Assembly (NCBI GenBank): GCA_963971305.1
Contig: OZ020308.1
Location: forward strand, 26,875,275 to 26,939,274
From: Arcuatula senhousia
Taxonomy: Eukaryota > Mollusca > Bivalvia > Mytilida > Mytilidae
Reading direction: 5' to 3'
DNA: 64,000 nucleotides
The notes beneath the pieces were generated by a model. That model was not told the origin of the DNA and did not search any database. It saw only the letters and a list, made by a program, of their open reading frames with translations. Of this stretch, positions 31,316-43,125 are shown piece after piece. How positions within the stretch are numbered: the stretch's first letter is position 1; each line of letters begins with the position of its first letter. The position numbers and the translations under genes are program-made.

Positions 31316-33520
31316 ATAAATCAATTTTCTTGACGGAAAAGTAATCAATTCAATAGACTCGTGAATACTGGCTGAATATCCCTACTAGAAACCAGGATTT
31401 TGCACCATTTTATCCAGATTTTCAAGAGGCCTTAAGCGGCTATCAACCCTCAATTGTTGCTTTGCATAAAAAAAATCGCTGCATTCAGCGCTTCACTCTT
31501 GTCTCAAATTATTTACATCCTATGACTGCCATGCTTCCTTTTCCTAATGTAATTTAGTTAATTGAAAGCTCGTGGTGGAAAAGGGACAAAAAATCTGAGA
31601 TGTGTAAAGCATATAAATTCACTGTGTAAAAATTTAAATGTATTTAATCATATTTACAAAAATAAGTCATTTGTAAGTGAATAATATTTTTCATTATTGT
31701 CATCAAGTCTAGCTAGATCAAAAGAGTATTTATTCATATCTTAAACTTCCCCCCAAGATTGCTAATTTAAAAAAAATGAAATAACAAATATCAAGAAGAA
31801 TAGCAGTATGAGCACAAAATACCAACACTTAGTTCAAAATGGGATTGTGACTTTAATTCCTGTGACTTTTTTCTTGTGTCTTTTTTTTTCCTGTGACATT
31901 TTTATCGTCCTATCAAAACTGTGACCTTTTTTTCCTGTGACTTTCTATCCGAATCCCGGACCGCTAATTTACATGTATGTGTATTCTCTGTACTATATAG
32001 ATAACATTATTTCTGTTCTAGTGAACTATCTAATCTTTTCTTTAACCTTATTTTTTTATGTGTTATGGTTTGTTTGTTTGTTTTGAGTTTATGTCTTGTT
32101 TTGATCGGGCGTAAAATATCAAACAATTATAGCCGAAGGGTGTCTAACTCAAGCCCTTTTCGTCCCGGGTTTTCGTCTTTGTATAGGACTTCGGCGGAAC
32201 AAGGCTTTAAATCGTCCAATGCCGATAATTCTCCGCTATTCGCTGTCCAGTTCACAAACCTTTCAAGGATTCTAATTAATTTCCTGATAAAAAATTTCAA
32301 TAAATCAATACATGTAAAAATTTATAATTTGACAACCGACTTCTTACTGTATATCAGCAGGGAACCTGTCTATACCGGCCTTTATCTTCAGATAACAGCG
32401 GGTTTCCAGCCTATGTGGCCCGGCTGAGACTATTTGAAAAATACTATTCGGAGCTTTTGTGACGCAATTATTATACTTCTAATTACCAGGTTTTTCGTCT
32501 ATGATAAGAAACAAAAGGTGCAGCTTTCAAAATATCAATATACATTTTTATGATAAGCCATCTTTAATCTTACCCTCCCCCCAACAAAAAAACAACAATA
32601 AAACATAAAGCAGTTCGATCAACCATAGATATAATATACATAGATAAAGCTCCGGATACACATCTGAGGCAGATGATATTCGCCGACTTTTTATCACCCA
32701 CTTGATATTCGGGCGTTCTACATGGCGTTAATTTTCGGATAACGTAGAAAATATTTGGAAAATAAAAGAATTTTCAATGATATATAAAAAAGAAGAATTA
32801 GTTGCAATACATTTTACAGCAGGAATTTATCCATGGAGAATACTTAGGGTTTTTTCGTCCCCAGTTTTTTTTTCAAAATAATGCAAAGTTTTTTTCTAAA
32901 CATTTTCCAATTCTGCACGAATTCGCATCCGAAAGTAAGAAAAGAAGTCCACCATGACAGTTGCTCACCTATCTGTCAGTAAATATAAAAAGCTGCCATG
33001 TAGATTATGTTGTCTGCATGTTGAAATGTATGTGTTTCTCTGCTTTATGTTTAATTTGGGTTTTTTTTCGCTAGGTGCTAAAAATCCCAAACCCCATGCT
33101 AAAAATACAGCAGTAAAAATACATAGTCTTTTTTCCGCATTCCTGTAAAGAATATATTGTTTAGGATTTAAAAATTGCCCAAAATATAAATGTCATTTCA
33201 AAGACGAAATCTCTGCGACTTGAACCCAACAACCAAGCTCATGTAAAAATGACCAACACTTAAACATAGATCTTTTTATGAGGGTATCGCAGAGAAAAAC
33301 CGGCTACAGCTAACACTGGAAATCTGATGTCAGTCCGTAAAATCTATTCCACACTAATTAAAGCTTGTGAGGTTTTCTCTACAATCTTAATAAGAAAACA
33401 ACATTGCAAAGTAAAAAATTATTACGTCGGACATAATAAATATTTATTATACTTCATAAGATTTTTTCCTAACAAATTTTGATTCAACAATTCAATCTAT
33501 CATATAACATATTTCCAAAA
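31316..33520. other. Long stretch with one possible exon-like frame
   Basis: Mostly featureless. On the minus strand 32323-32127 reads openly as ...LERFVNWTANSGELSALDD... to LDTLRL and a stop, in a locally GC-richer patch, while the plus strand has an overlapping 120-codon frame (32065-32427). Neither has a recognised motif or clear splice sites. Confidence 0.35.
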
Positions 33521-33861
33521 CAAAACCCAGCGGGTGATAATTTTTTATCTATCACCCTCGCGGGTGATATTGTTTTATCTATCACCCTCTCGTGCGCCGA
33601 GCTCGTGCAGAGCCTCGATTTGACATTCTAAATCAGATGTAAAATTGATAGTATTTAGATTTAACTATATTTCGTGCAAAGTGCTTATTTTAACTAAACT
33701 AAATAATTGCATCTATTAACAGACAAATGCCTAAACAAATGAAAAAAGCGTTTTCCGAATCAATTCATAGGAAAACATTTATTTCAGTTCAACTCGGGAA
33801 AACAAATAAAAGATTTGAAAATCCATACGTAAAACTTTTATATGATTCAGTATAATAAATT
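33521..33861. repeat. Short GGGTGATA / TATCACCC repeats
   Basis: 'gcgggtgata' and 'tatctatcaccctc' recur at 33530-33590, using the same word as the hairpin arms at 33862-34001. The rest is plain AT-rich sequence. Confidence 0.6.
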
Positions 33862-34001
33862 AAATAACATATAGCTGAGAGGGTGATAGAGTAGATTGCT
33901 ACCCTTCGAAAAGATATTGTCAACCTCGGCTGCGCCTCAGTTGACAATCCATTTCTCAGGGTATCAATCTACTCTATCACCCTCTCAGCTATATGTTATT
34001 T
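33862..34001. repeat. Hairpin with perfect 37-bp arms
   Basis: 33862-33898 (starting 'aaataacatatagctgagag') is the exact reverse complement of 33965-34001. The 66-bp loop holds a second nested pair, 'attgtcaac' and 'gttgacaat'. Confidence 0.97.
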
Positions 34002-35700
34002 ATATAATGCCTTTTGGAGTAAGGAATTCATTGTGTTCTACGCGATCGCTTCATTTAATAAAGTATATTTATAAAATGAAATGTTCTTTTATAAATGAAA
34101 TGTCCCGTGTACATGTATACACATAAAAGAAAGAAAGGCTCATTGTATAAGTTTTTTATTTCATTTATGAAGATACAAAACCATACATGTCATATTGATA
34201 GTAATAATTGCAGTTTTTGATATTAATATTCTCTCGATAAAAAGGGTAACATTCAAATGAATATTTGAAGATTCGACGCGCTTCCACTCTAATATGACTG
34301 GTGTCACTAGATTGCCATATGTTACTTCTAATAAGTCAACTTGGTCTCATTTATAGGAATTTACAGAAAAAAAGGTAATCTCAGTTTAAAGGAACATGTA
34401 TCCAGGTTTCTTGTGTCAGTTTTCGTCCACCGATTTTTATCAAATAAACTTGAGCAAATAGGTCTTCTCATGCTGTGTTTGGTTACTTGCATCCGTATAC
34501 CTTATCATCAAGAGGTTACAGGTAATTACTTAATTATTACACCACTGATAAGGCCAGTCATCGATACTCTAAGATTAATTATCATGTACCCTCGATTTTC
34601 ATTAGTTTGTCGGCGAATATCATCTGCATTAAAGACATTGCAACGCAGTGCCGCGCGTTTAATATATCAAAGGAATCTGTGGGGTGCGCGGCGTGGCGCA
34701 AACTTCGAGCTTTATCTATCTATATTATCTATATTAATAGACTTTTTACTATGTTCGGATTTTATTCCTTTCACAATCTACTACATGATAAGTTTTTGTT
34801 ATAAACTTAAACAAGAAACAGTGTACTTTATCACTATTGAATATTTCATTTTTCTGTGATGCTATGGGGGAATGAGGGGGGGGGACAAAACGTAAAAAAA
34901 ATTTACGGAATATTGCCGAGTTTGATTTAAAATTACAAATTAACAATACTTTCGTTTCTAAATGACAATAAAAAAATGAAAAGAAGTTTGCAAAATGTCC
35001 AACTGCAGTCAAAGAAATAGCGTTTTGGGAATTTAAATTACAGGTCCGAATCCATTATTTTCAAATATTTTATATAGGTTATGTTACAAAATTTGCCAAA
35101 ATTCACAGAACCGAAACGATTTTAACAGGCCAAAACCTGTCGGACTGGTGCTAATTTGTAGACGGCAACTGACACTTAAAACTACACTAAAAACTTAGGT
35201 AAAGATACAGGCTCTAAATACAAGAATGCTACACGTAGCCACATAGGATCGATGAACATTTAGGAGATGATAAAATGAACATGACTTGAATAGAAATGAT
35301 TAACTTTTTATGGTTCATTTTTATGTTAGGCAAAATGAATATAAAAAACAATACCAGTACGGGTAAATGAGCAAAACAGTGGTACAAAAATGTTTTATTG
35401 AGTGACTGAGTTAGTTGGTGTTTACCTCCTCCTCTTTTTATATGTTTAATGATAGTGGCAAAGGAAACACTAGAAATATGTTTTCCAACACGAAACACGG
35501 GGCAAAAATACAGACAAAACTATAACGAAAACGCGAGAAACCACACTGAATCACAAAAGCATCCAAAAATAGACCGTCGAAAACGTTGAACGAAAATATA
35601 CATAAATTTATCATCCTTTCATTTTTGATAGGCAAAATAAAAAAAAAAAAACAGTACGGGAACGGGCCGGGTAAATGAGCAATCAGTGAGTACATTATGA
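34002..35700. other. Non-coding stretch with repeat fragments
   Basis: A 172-codon plus frame at 34341-34859 has no motif and is not supported. 35032-35110 duplicates (inverted) the 5' part of the fragment at 24109-24487. 35265-35430 holds scrambled pieces related to the SINE tail ('gagtgactgagttagttggt'). Confidence 0.4.
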
Positions 35701-35968
35701 TGTTTGAGTGAGTCAGTTAGGGGGGGGGGCTTGGTTTTTTCCTAAAAAAATATTCCATACATGTGATTCTCCCGCCGGGAGACGAAATCTCCCGACTTTT
35801 TCATCCATCTCCCGTTTTCCCGACTTTTTGTGAAATCTCCCGCTTTTTCAAGACATGACAAAATTAGTTTAATTTATAGACATTTTTTTTTGTCCAGTCA
35901 TAAAACATTTCATGTGTTTTAGGGTTTGTCAATTAGGTGGACGATAATCTAACATGTAAAGGTGTTAA

Positions 35969-36286
35969 TTAAAGGTACAAAAATTTTACGATAAACGAGA
36001 CGATTTTAATTTTCAAATTATTAATTTTCCTAATCTACAGAGCAATATACCTACTTCTCCTGCATACGGTGTTTATATTTCTCAACTTATTCGATATGCC
36101 AGAGCTTGCACACATTTCACAGATTTTTTGATCAGACACCGGTTTCTTCGTGACCGACTTTTGAAGCAGGGCTATAAGATAATACGTCTCATACGATCAC
36201 TAAAAAAATTCTTTCTTCGTTATCAGCCACTAGTAGGAAAGTTCAAAATTGAGTTAAAAGATATGATAGTTAAATGTTTTAATTAG
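35969..36286 (+). pseudogene. Reverse-transcriptase C-terminal fragment, open to its stop
   Basis: 106 codons end at TAG 36284-36286. They encode FYDKRDDFNFQIINFP, SNIPTSPAYGVYISQLIRY, ARACTHFTDFLIRH and LKQGYKIIRLIRSLKKFF. This is the same family as 19019-19397, here without frameshift. It lacks the polymerase core (no YADD motif), so it is a 5'-truncated copy. The family B repeat starts about 100 bp after the stop and may be the 3' tail of the same element. Confidence 0.75.
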
Positions 36287-36379
36287 TGTTTGACTGGTGT
36301 GCTGTACTGAGATGATCACCTCAATATCCCTATTGTGTCTCACAACTATGTTGTGTTCTATGGTCATTACAGGATCCTA

Positions 36380-36560
36380 AGATCGCAATGGAAGAGGGAG
36401 GTTTGGCGCCATAAAACCTGGTTTAACCCACCATTTCGTTTGAAATGCCTGTACCAAGTCAGGACCATTGCGATCCACCAGTTCTCCGGTATGACTGATT
36501 CGTTTTTGTCATTTTCTCTGGACTATGAGATTGATCATTCAAGTTCGGTAGTTTTGTTAT
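36380..36560 (+). repeat. Dispersed repeat family B
   Basis: 'gcaatggaagagggaggttt', 'cgccataaaacctgg', 'gaaatgcctgtaccaagtca' and 'ccattgcgat', as in 3780-3990 and 14831-15041. Its position right after a reverse-transcriptase fragment suggests that family B is that element's 3' end. Confidence 0.7.
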
Positions 36561-37015
36561 TACCTTTATTTATTGCCATAATTGACCTGATGATTGTATA
36601 TACAGTTTGAGATATATCAGTGAAGCCATGTGTATTTGGCACACGCTAATGCCCTCAATTGACATTGAAATGCAATTTTAATGAGCGTTGAAAATGTCCC
36701 GCTTTTTTGTCCGATCTCCAGCCAAAAAAATATAAATCTCCAGCTTTGTCATAACGGATCCGTCACATGTATGATATTCTGAAAATTATTTTTCATGAAA
36801 AAAATATTTTGGCAGCCGAGGGTAAGAAAAAAAATATTCTGAAGAGGGAATCCTGCTATAAAATATAATGCTGATAATGAAAAAAAAATATTCTGGCGCG
36901 ACGCCTTTGAAAAATGAATATTTTGTCCACGCTCTGCGCGGAAAAAAATTTCTGATCAAAACAAAAAACCAAGGCCCCCTTCAAGTTAAATGGTTCGTGC
37001 CTTAGTTGCACAATA

Positions 37016-38255
37016 TGGGTTATATATGGGCAATAGACATGACAATGTAAGGACACAATATGGTTTATATATGGGCGATAGACATAAAGGAGATAATGTA
37101 AGGACATAAATTGACGAGAAATATATCAGGAGGTGTTGTGGTAAACAAAGGAACAATGAATGTTGAAGACCACTTGAAATATGGAAATGGACGGAAACAC
37201 TACTTGGTGACCAACAAAAAGAAAAATATTTAATTTATGTGCGTCTGTATTTATGTAAGCCCATTATTGTCAGCATTCAGGTTTTTCAGTTATAGACTTT
37301 GATTTCCCAGGTCTATATCGATGGAAATGTTCAGGCAACTTTCCCCGCGAATTCGCGGGTGCTTTCTAGTGTATATTATATCTATGGATCAACCCACTCA
37401 CTCCCATTAATGTAAAATTTAGCGTAAGTATTGGATAAAGAATCACTGGAGGATCATTTCATATGACTGAGAGAAAATACCAAACAAGGAAGACACAACA
37501 TAGAAATGTGCATGTAATTAAAAAGAAAATTATAAGGAATGTAAAAGCAGCATAGTTGTAATTTAGTAACACATGTATTAATTAATGGAAGGGGGTTCAG
37601 TTTAGGCTCAGCCATAAACTTCATATACTAGTATATTGAATAAATTTGATTTGACTGCATATACTCCACTAGGAGGTTAAAATGATTATAGTTCGTACGG
37701 CCCAAAAAACCATGGATAATAAGTTAATTTGTGAACCGCTTTGAGACGACTAAACTGTTGTGAAAAACGGTATATAAGAACCTCAAATTTTTATTACTAT
37801 TAAATGTTTTTACATTTTTTGGGGGGATGCTTCTTTGACATTTGGCGTTCATTTGTTTGTTTGTTTGTTGCTTGTTTTATTAATTGTGTAGACCCATTCA
37901 GGACACAGCACCCAAAACACAGACCCATGTATGTCCTGCAAAACGGGCCTATGTACGATCACAAACCAGAAGGAAAACGAACCAACTCACAAGACAGTCC
38001 AATGTACCTCAACGCAACATATATAGACCAATGTACCAAGAAAGTGACGAAATCCTTCCCCAAAAAATTCACACTATCTGGAACCCTTACCTATGGTGAC
38101 TGACAATTAAGAACCCTTACCTGAAATGAGTTCATACTAGTTGGGACAATTACCTGTGTGGGATAAAGCCAATCCTTTACCCAGTTTCACATAAGCAATC
38201 TTTATCTTTGGAAAATACAATGCTGAATCTTAGTTGAACCCACACACTGAGAGAG
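37016..38255. other. Non-coding stretch
   Basis: Overlapping frames at 37804-38103 contain repeated 'ccaatgta' and 'cccatgta' text and no protein motif. Nothing else recognised. Confidence 0.45.
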
Positions 38256-38602
38256 AAAAACGGAGATAGGGTGAGAAACAAAGTAACTGTAAAAGACAAC
38301 TGGATAAGGGGAGAGGTTGGTAGGGGCAAACAATTAAGCCTATGTGGAGCATGAAGCGTGGCATTCTCCTCACATTGGCCCTCTATGGTTTGCGTTCAGG
38401 TTTTCCACATTATGGCCTGACGACCCCGGTATTCATTATGACAGGGCTGTCCCATTCAACCAACTGGGGCGTACATCCCAGTCGCTTTATGCGCTAAGCG
38501 GCCTGACCCGATGTCAGGTTTCAGAGCCTTTTTAATTGGACTGTTACCTACAAGTTTAGCGCTGCTGTGGGCCTATTCGCCTTCCGGGTCCCGCACGGAT
38601 CT
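38256..38602 (-). mobile_element. SINE-like element, truncated copy
   Basis: Aligns to the part of 30826-31305 from 'aaggggagaggt' through 'gcatgaagcgtggca' to 'gggtcccgcacgg', same direction, about 75-80% identity, with an internal deletion. Confidence 0.7.
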
Positions 38603-40439
38603 GTAACGTTTATCATCTGTCTCAACAATTGGATAATAATATATCTGTGACCAGCGGCCGAATACACATACTCTGCCAACATCCATAACTAGCTGTATGT
38701 CTCCAACCAAGATTTTAAAACTACCATAAGTAGCTTTCATTAAAACCTTGGTCACAGGCTGTTACAGGCTATCGTTCACACTTGCAAACTGGAGACAGTT
38801 AAATAAATTACCCGTGCGTGACTATTCACAATAGAATATAGGACAAAAGGTAGAAATGGTAAGCATCAGTCTAAACATAGTCTGTTCTCTACGTTTTTCT
38901 CATATTTTTCTCCTTTTCAAAATCATACACACTAATTTTTTTGGACTGTCTTCAGTTTGCCAGCGGTAGATTATATATAGTCGATAATATTCTCCTGGAT
39001 GACAAGCCTGCTATTACTCAATAAATTGGTACAACGTAAACGTGTAGCGTTTTATTAAAAATATTTTATTTTGAGGCTATCAATTTAATTCAACTGGTTA
39101 AACCTGCAGTGGCGGATCCTAAAAAGGGGTTGCAGGTATTGGAACCGCCAAAAATGTTTTATGCGTTTCCTTCAATTTTAAGAACAGGAACGAATGGGGG
39201 TTATCTTTTTATGTTGATATATAAAATGAATACTAATAAATCATTTATTATCACATTTTGACTTTAAATAGTAGATGGGACGGGTCAACATAAAGGGCGG
39301 GGGTTTCCAGGCGAGTTTGAAAAAAATCTGCATGAGAATTACAAATTGTTTGGGGGGAAAAGGGGAGGGGGTTCTGGGATCTTCCGTCGCATTTATCTTG
39401 ATAAAAGTTTACACAATGCAATGCAGACGCGGATATATTGTGCAATACTCCATTTAATGAATATGCCGAGTCTAAATGTTCGGATGTGTATCTGTCTTAC
39501 TATTAACGTCCTCGTGTTTTAGGAGTTATTATATAGCATGCTGCAGTTAGCTGCGGTAGTTATGTATTCTGTCGCTTTTCTGTGGTAAATATGTTATAGA
39601 CGAAATTAACTTTGGTTTAAAGGTACAGGGTCCGAAGCAGTGATTGTCCCGCAATTGTTTTACCCGCAACAATTTATATTTGATATTGAACTGTATATAA
39701 AAGATTTAAAATCATCATTTTTTAATGTTCTTGCACCCCAACATGTTCTTTGGTTTAACTGTTTACAGTTAATTAATTAGTGTACCGGTAATTATAGAGT
39801 AACACACGACCACCACTGCCGGTCTCGTTTATGTTGGATACCCCTGTTTGTATATTCACAGAAGATAAAGACTAGCTTAGTGTAGTTATGGTCTAAAGCA
39901 TTTATATTAAAATACAAGCCGGTCTTTAACAGAAGAAGGTCACGAAATAAAATAAAACACAAAGTTGACGTTCTACAACTTTGTTTTAAGTCAAATGATT
40001 TCATTACCGCACATGCATTGACACGAAACAAGAACCGAGTTCAAGAATCAAGCAATATGATTTAAATTACTAATGATTGGAATCGTTTACGTTCTAGTTG
40101 TTCAAAGACGCATGCATGCATTTAATATAATTATAATTTACATTCGCAATAAAAAATATAAATATAATTTAACTCGCGTAAGATCGCGAGGATTTCATTA
40201 AATTTAATTTAAGCTGACATCACGCACGGCTCCACCCACTAAAGTAACAAGTAATGACCAAATTTAAAATGAAAGTAATCTAAGAATCTTATCAATATAA
40301 ATGCCCGAAATCTGTAGACCTAACCTGAATAATTCAGTCGTTTTATTTCCCTCCCTGTAGTCGCTACTTGTTTTACAAAAGTATTCAAATACGGATATGG
40401 CTTGAATTATTCGAGTTGTCTTGATAGTACAAAGGGATG
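38603..40439. other. Stretch without supported features
   Basis: Short frames only. No repeat or inverted repeat of note was found. Confidence 0.45.
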
Positions 40440-40720
40440 TAACTCTTATTATCTTAACACATCTTAACACGGTCCAAATGAATCTAAATTCAATTAAATG
40501 TTATCGATCCGATAATCACTGAAGTAGTCTTGACAGATCTTAACACTAATTAACGTACGATAGTCTGAACAAACTGAATTTGTCTGAACGGATCTGAACC
40601 GACTGTAATGATGATTGATCTGAATATAAACTGAATATCTTAAATTATCTGAACGACAATCGGAAAAGATTTGTTCAGTTAAAAAGTATCTTGTTTGGCC
40701 TTTTCAGACTATTTATGGCT
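40440..40720 (-). repeat. Motif-rich block: ATCTGAAC / ATCTTAAC words
   Basis: 'tctgaac', 'cttaacac' and variants occur more than ten times in 250 bp. The reverse complement begins near 'cactagtaa' as the block at 28890 does, so the two are opposite-strand relatives. Confidence 0.55.
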
Positions 40721-41155
40721 TACTAGTGATGATTTGAAGGAAAAATTAAATTCAATTGCAACAAAATACCAACATGACTAAGATACAACATGTACAAAAT
40801 GTATAAACCACATTGTTAAGAAACTTCTGAAGTTCATTAATTTATTTAAGGAAAAAAATAGTACATGTACCAGTATGCTAAGCTTCAGAACATGTAAAAA
40901 GAAGGACTGAAAAAAAATCAAAATTCAAGCAAAACTACAAATATTTTACTGTTGAATAAAACACCTTTACAGGCGATAAGATTACAATAACTTCAACGAA
41001 TACTAAATCTATCATATAATTATAATTATGACCAAGGTAATGTTGACTTAATACATGTACAATATATAAGGAAACAAATTCAACATTCAATGTCAATTCA
41101 TTTTTGTCTTAATAATGCAATCAACCAGTTTACAAAAGAATTGTTTCTTTTTTAG

Positions 41156-41355
41156 ATCAAAATGGACATGATGGAAGGTTTGAAATTATCAACTGGAAAA
41201 ATGAGCTGAAAATCAGTGAAAGAGATCTTCCAGTTTTACAGACCTGTACATATACATTCATACTTAAAGGAACATGGGAACAATCTAGGATAGAATTATT
41301 CTTACTGCAAGAACAGGATATACTGTTGGAATCAACTTCTTCGGAGAGGAAATGA
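41156..41355 (+). CDS. Candidate 3'-terminal coding exon, unknown protein
   Basis: A strong acceptor (T-rich tract then 'tttcttttttag') ends at 41155. The frame that follows is open for 66 codons: NGHDGRFEIINWKNELK, then VLQTCTYTFILKGTWEQ and IELFLLQEQD, to TGA at 41353-41355. Composition looks like real soluble protein, and no stop occurs although the DNA is AT-rich. The exon would begin with the last two bases of a split codon. A canonical AATAAA lies 520 bp downstream. I found no matching upstream exon and do not recognise the family. It could be a retained pseudogene piece. Confidence 0.4.
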
Positions 41356-41683
41356 AAATAATTGGATCATGATGAATGCAGATATTATGTTTATTCATAT
41401 TATTTTTGTTAATTAAATACTTTTATTATTTTTATATTCAAACATGCACACCTTTTTTGGAAAATTGTTATGCCATATACATGTAGTACATGACATGTAC
41501 GAACTAATTGGGATTTATTAACGTTTGTGACATTTTTTTGATATTATCAAGATTATAATTAGTATTCATTTTTGTTTGGGTCATCATTTGTCTTGATACA
41601 CATTTTATTTTTTTTTTACTTTCAACATGTTTTGGTAAAACATCACAGCACATGGTCATCATGGTGGAGATGTATAAGTTACA

Positions 41684-41699
41684 CCCCCCCCCCCCCCCC
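41684..41699 (+). repeat. Poly(C) tract, 16 C
   Basis: Sixteen consecutive C, bounded by 'aca' and 'aaac'. Confidence 0.95.
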
Positions 41700-41877
41700 A
41701 AACAAAGAAAGTTTTCGGGTGTAGAGGAATCACTCATATATTGTAACTGAACAATTTGGTGGATTTTAATGAAACTTTACATGAAGGAATTACATCATAT
41801 TCAGAGATGTGCTTTTAGGATTTTGGTTGTTGTTATTAAATATCTTTGAGGTGAGATATTTGGTCTACGTTTTTATC

Positions 41878-41883
41878 AATAAA
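41878..41883 (+). other. Possible polyadenylation signal
   Basis: AATAAA about 520 bp after the stop of the candidate terminal exon. Such hexamers are frequent in AT-rich DNA, so support is only positional. Confidence 0.3.
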
Positions 41884-42144
41884 GAGTCCAATATGAATCA
41901 TGAACCCACTTACAGTATTCTTTGTTTCTTACCATGCTTACCTTAAATTTGGTTCTGGGTCTTTGCTTTTATGATTTCTATGATATGTAGTTTCCCTTGT
42001 TCATTTATACACAAAACTGACTATGCAATACACATGATGAAAGCTAAATTTGATTTTTAACAATCCATTTGTTTTATTGGATTTTCCTTAAAAAATCTGT
42101 TGGAAACAAGTATTCTTTTAACAAATTGTCTAATACATATGTAT

Positions 42145-42562
42145 TTCTTCCTTAAGAAATAATTATCATTTGAGATTGCCTTTAAGGAATTTTCTTAGAT
42201 ATATTTTCCTCTGAGGAATTCTAGGTTTTTCACTTTTCCTTGAAGGAAAAATTAAATGATGTTTTTTCCTCTGAGGAAATTTATAGTTACTCCTTTTCTT
42301 CTAAGGAATTATGGTGCATTCAGTTTTCCTCTGAGGAATTGCAAAGTTTAACCTTTTCCTACAAGGAAATTTGAAATGTCAAATATTCCTCGAAGGAAAT
42401 CTTAAAGCCTATAATTTCCTCACTGGAAATCTTATTTGTGAGAATTTCCTCGAGGAAATTTATTTCCTTCGAAGAAATTATCTTTTCCTGTAAGGAAATA
42501 AGATTTTCCTTTACAGGATTTTTTTTCCCTGAAGGAAAATTGAAATTCCCTTGAGGAAATTC
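42145..42562. repeat. Cluster of about 16 short palindromes, TTTCCTnnnnAGGAAA type
   Basis: Starting with 'ttccttaagaa' (42147), the pattern TTTCCT(n)AGGAAA recurs near 42206, 42234, 42263, 42294, 42322, 42354, 42384, 42414, 42445, 42463, 42484, 42503, 42526 and 42546. Arms are kept while the central 2-4 bases and the spacers (about 30 bp, then about 20 bp) differ. Spacer sequences are unrelated, so this is not an ordinary tandem repeat. Confidence 0.85.
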
Positions 42563-42879
42563 TACTAATATTGGTTATTGTGCTTACAAAATAAGCCTCA
42601 AAAATAAAATTTTTGGTTGAAATTATTCCTGAGGTTTTATTCTCTCAGACTTAATATGTAATCCAGGTATTTGTTTACAATTTTCAGTTTTGAAATTTGG
42701 TCACAGCGCACGTTCATACTCGTCCCGAAGTGTGTTTAGTAAGACTGTCAAGATCTTATTATGCCCATTAATTTTGTAACCAATTGCAACCATTTTGACC
42801 TATTGGTTACTTATCATCTTATCATGCTTTCGTGTATCTAAAGTTGTACTTATTGTTTTTCCTGTGAATGTAATTTCGT

Positions 42880-43125
42880 TGCCATAATTGTAACAACCCG
42901 TTTTGTAATAAACTCCCCGTTTTGTAATAAAAAAATGATTTCTTAAAAAAATGTTAAAATGTGTCCAGGAGGGGTTAACTACAATATACTTATAGTTTGT
43001 TACTCAAAATTTTAACATTTAAAGACAATATCTTTAAAATAAATATTTTATTACAAAACGGGTTAATCCGAGCCAACCCGTTTTGTAATAATTTTTTGAA
43101 ATGTAATAACCCGTTTTGTAATAAG
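42880..43125. repeat. Palindromic AACCCGTTTTGTAAT words, outlier of the 44-47 kb array
   Basis: 'aacccgttttgtaataa' occurs at 42896, 43075 and 43108 with a reverse partner 'ttattacaaaacgggtt' at 43049; a shorter copy lies at 42918. The pair 43049-43091 forms a 17-bp-arm hairpin. Confidence 0.8.

Larger units (their letters stand above)
35710..37015. mobile_element. MITE of the 47871-48132 family, interrupted by a 1-kb insert
   Basis: The left part (35715-35760: poly(G), 'cttggttttttcctaaaaaa', 'tattcc') and the right part (36770-37013: 'attttggcagccgagggtaa', 'cttcaagttaaatggttcgt') match the two halves of the complete 262-bp element at 47871-48132. Between them lies an insert of about 1 kb flanked by 'catacatgtga' and its complement 'tcacatgtatg', with CTCCCG-rich ends, a reverse-transcriptase fragment and a family B repeat. 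Confidence 0.6.

Noticed and set aside
32065..32427. 120-codon plus-strand frame with a hydrophobic start resembling a signal peptide
   Set aside because: The remainder has no recognisable domain, and the opposite strand has an equally open frame; evidence is insufficient to call a gene.
34341..34859. 172-codon plus-strand frame
   Set aside because: Low-complexity hydrophobic text with no motif, in repeat-rich DNA with no transcription signal.
42145..42562. Heat-shock elements
   Set aside because: The palindromes are TTCCTnnAGGAA, not alternating nGAAn/nTTCn pentamers at 5-bp steps, and the spacing is 20-30 bp.
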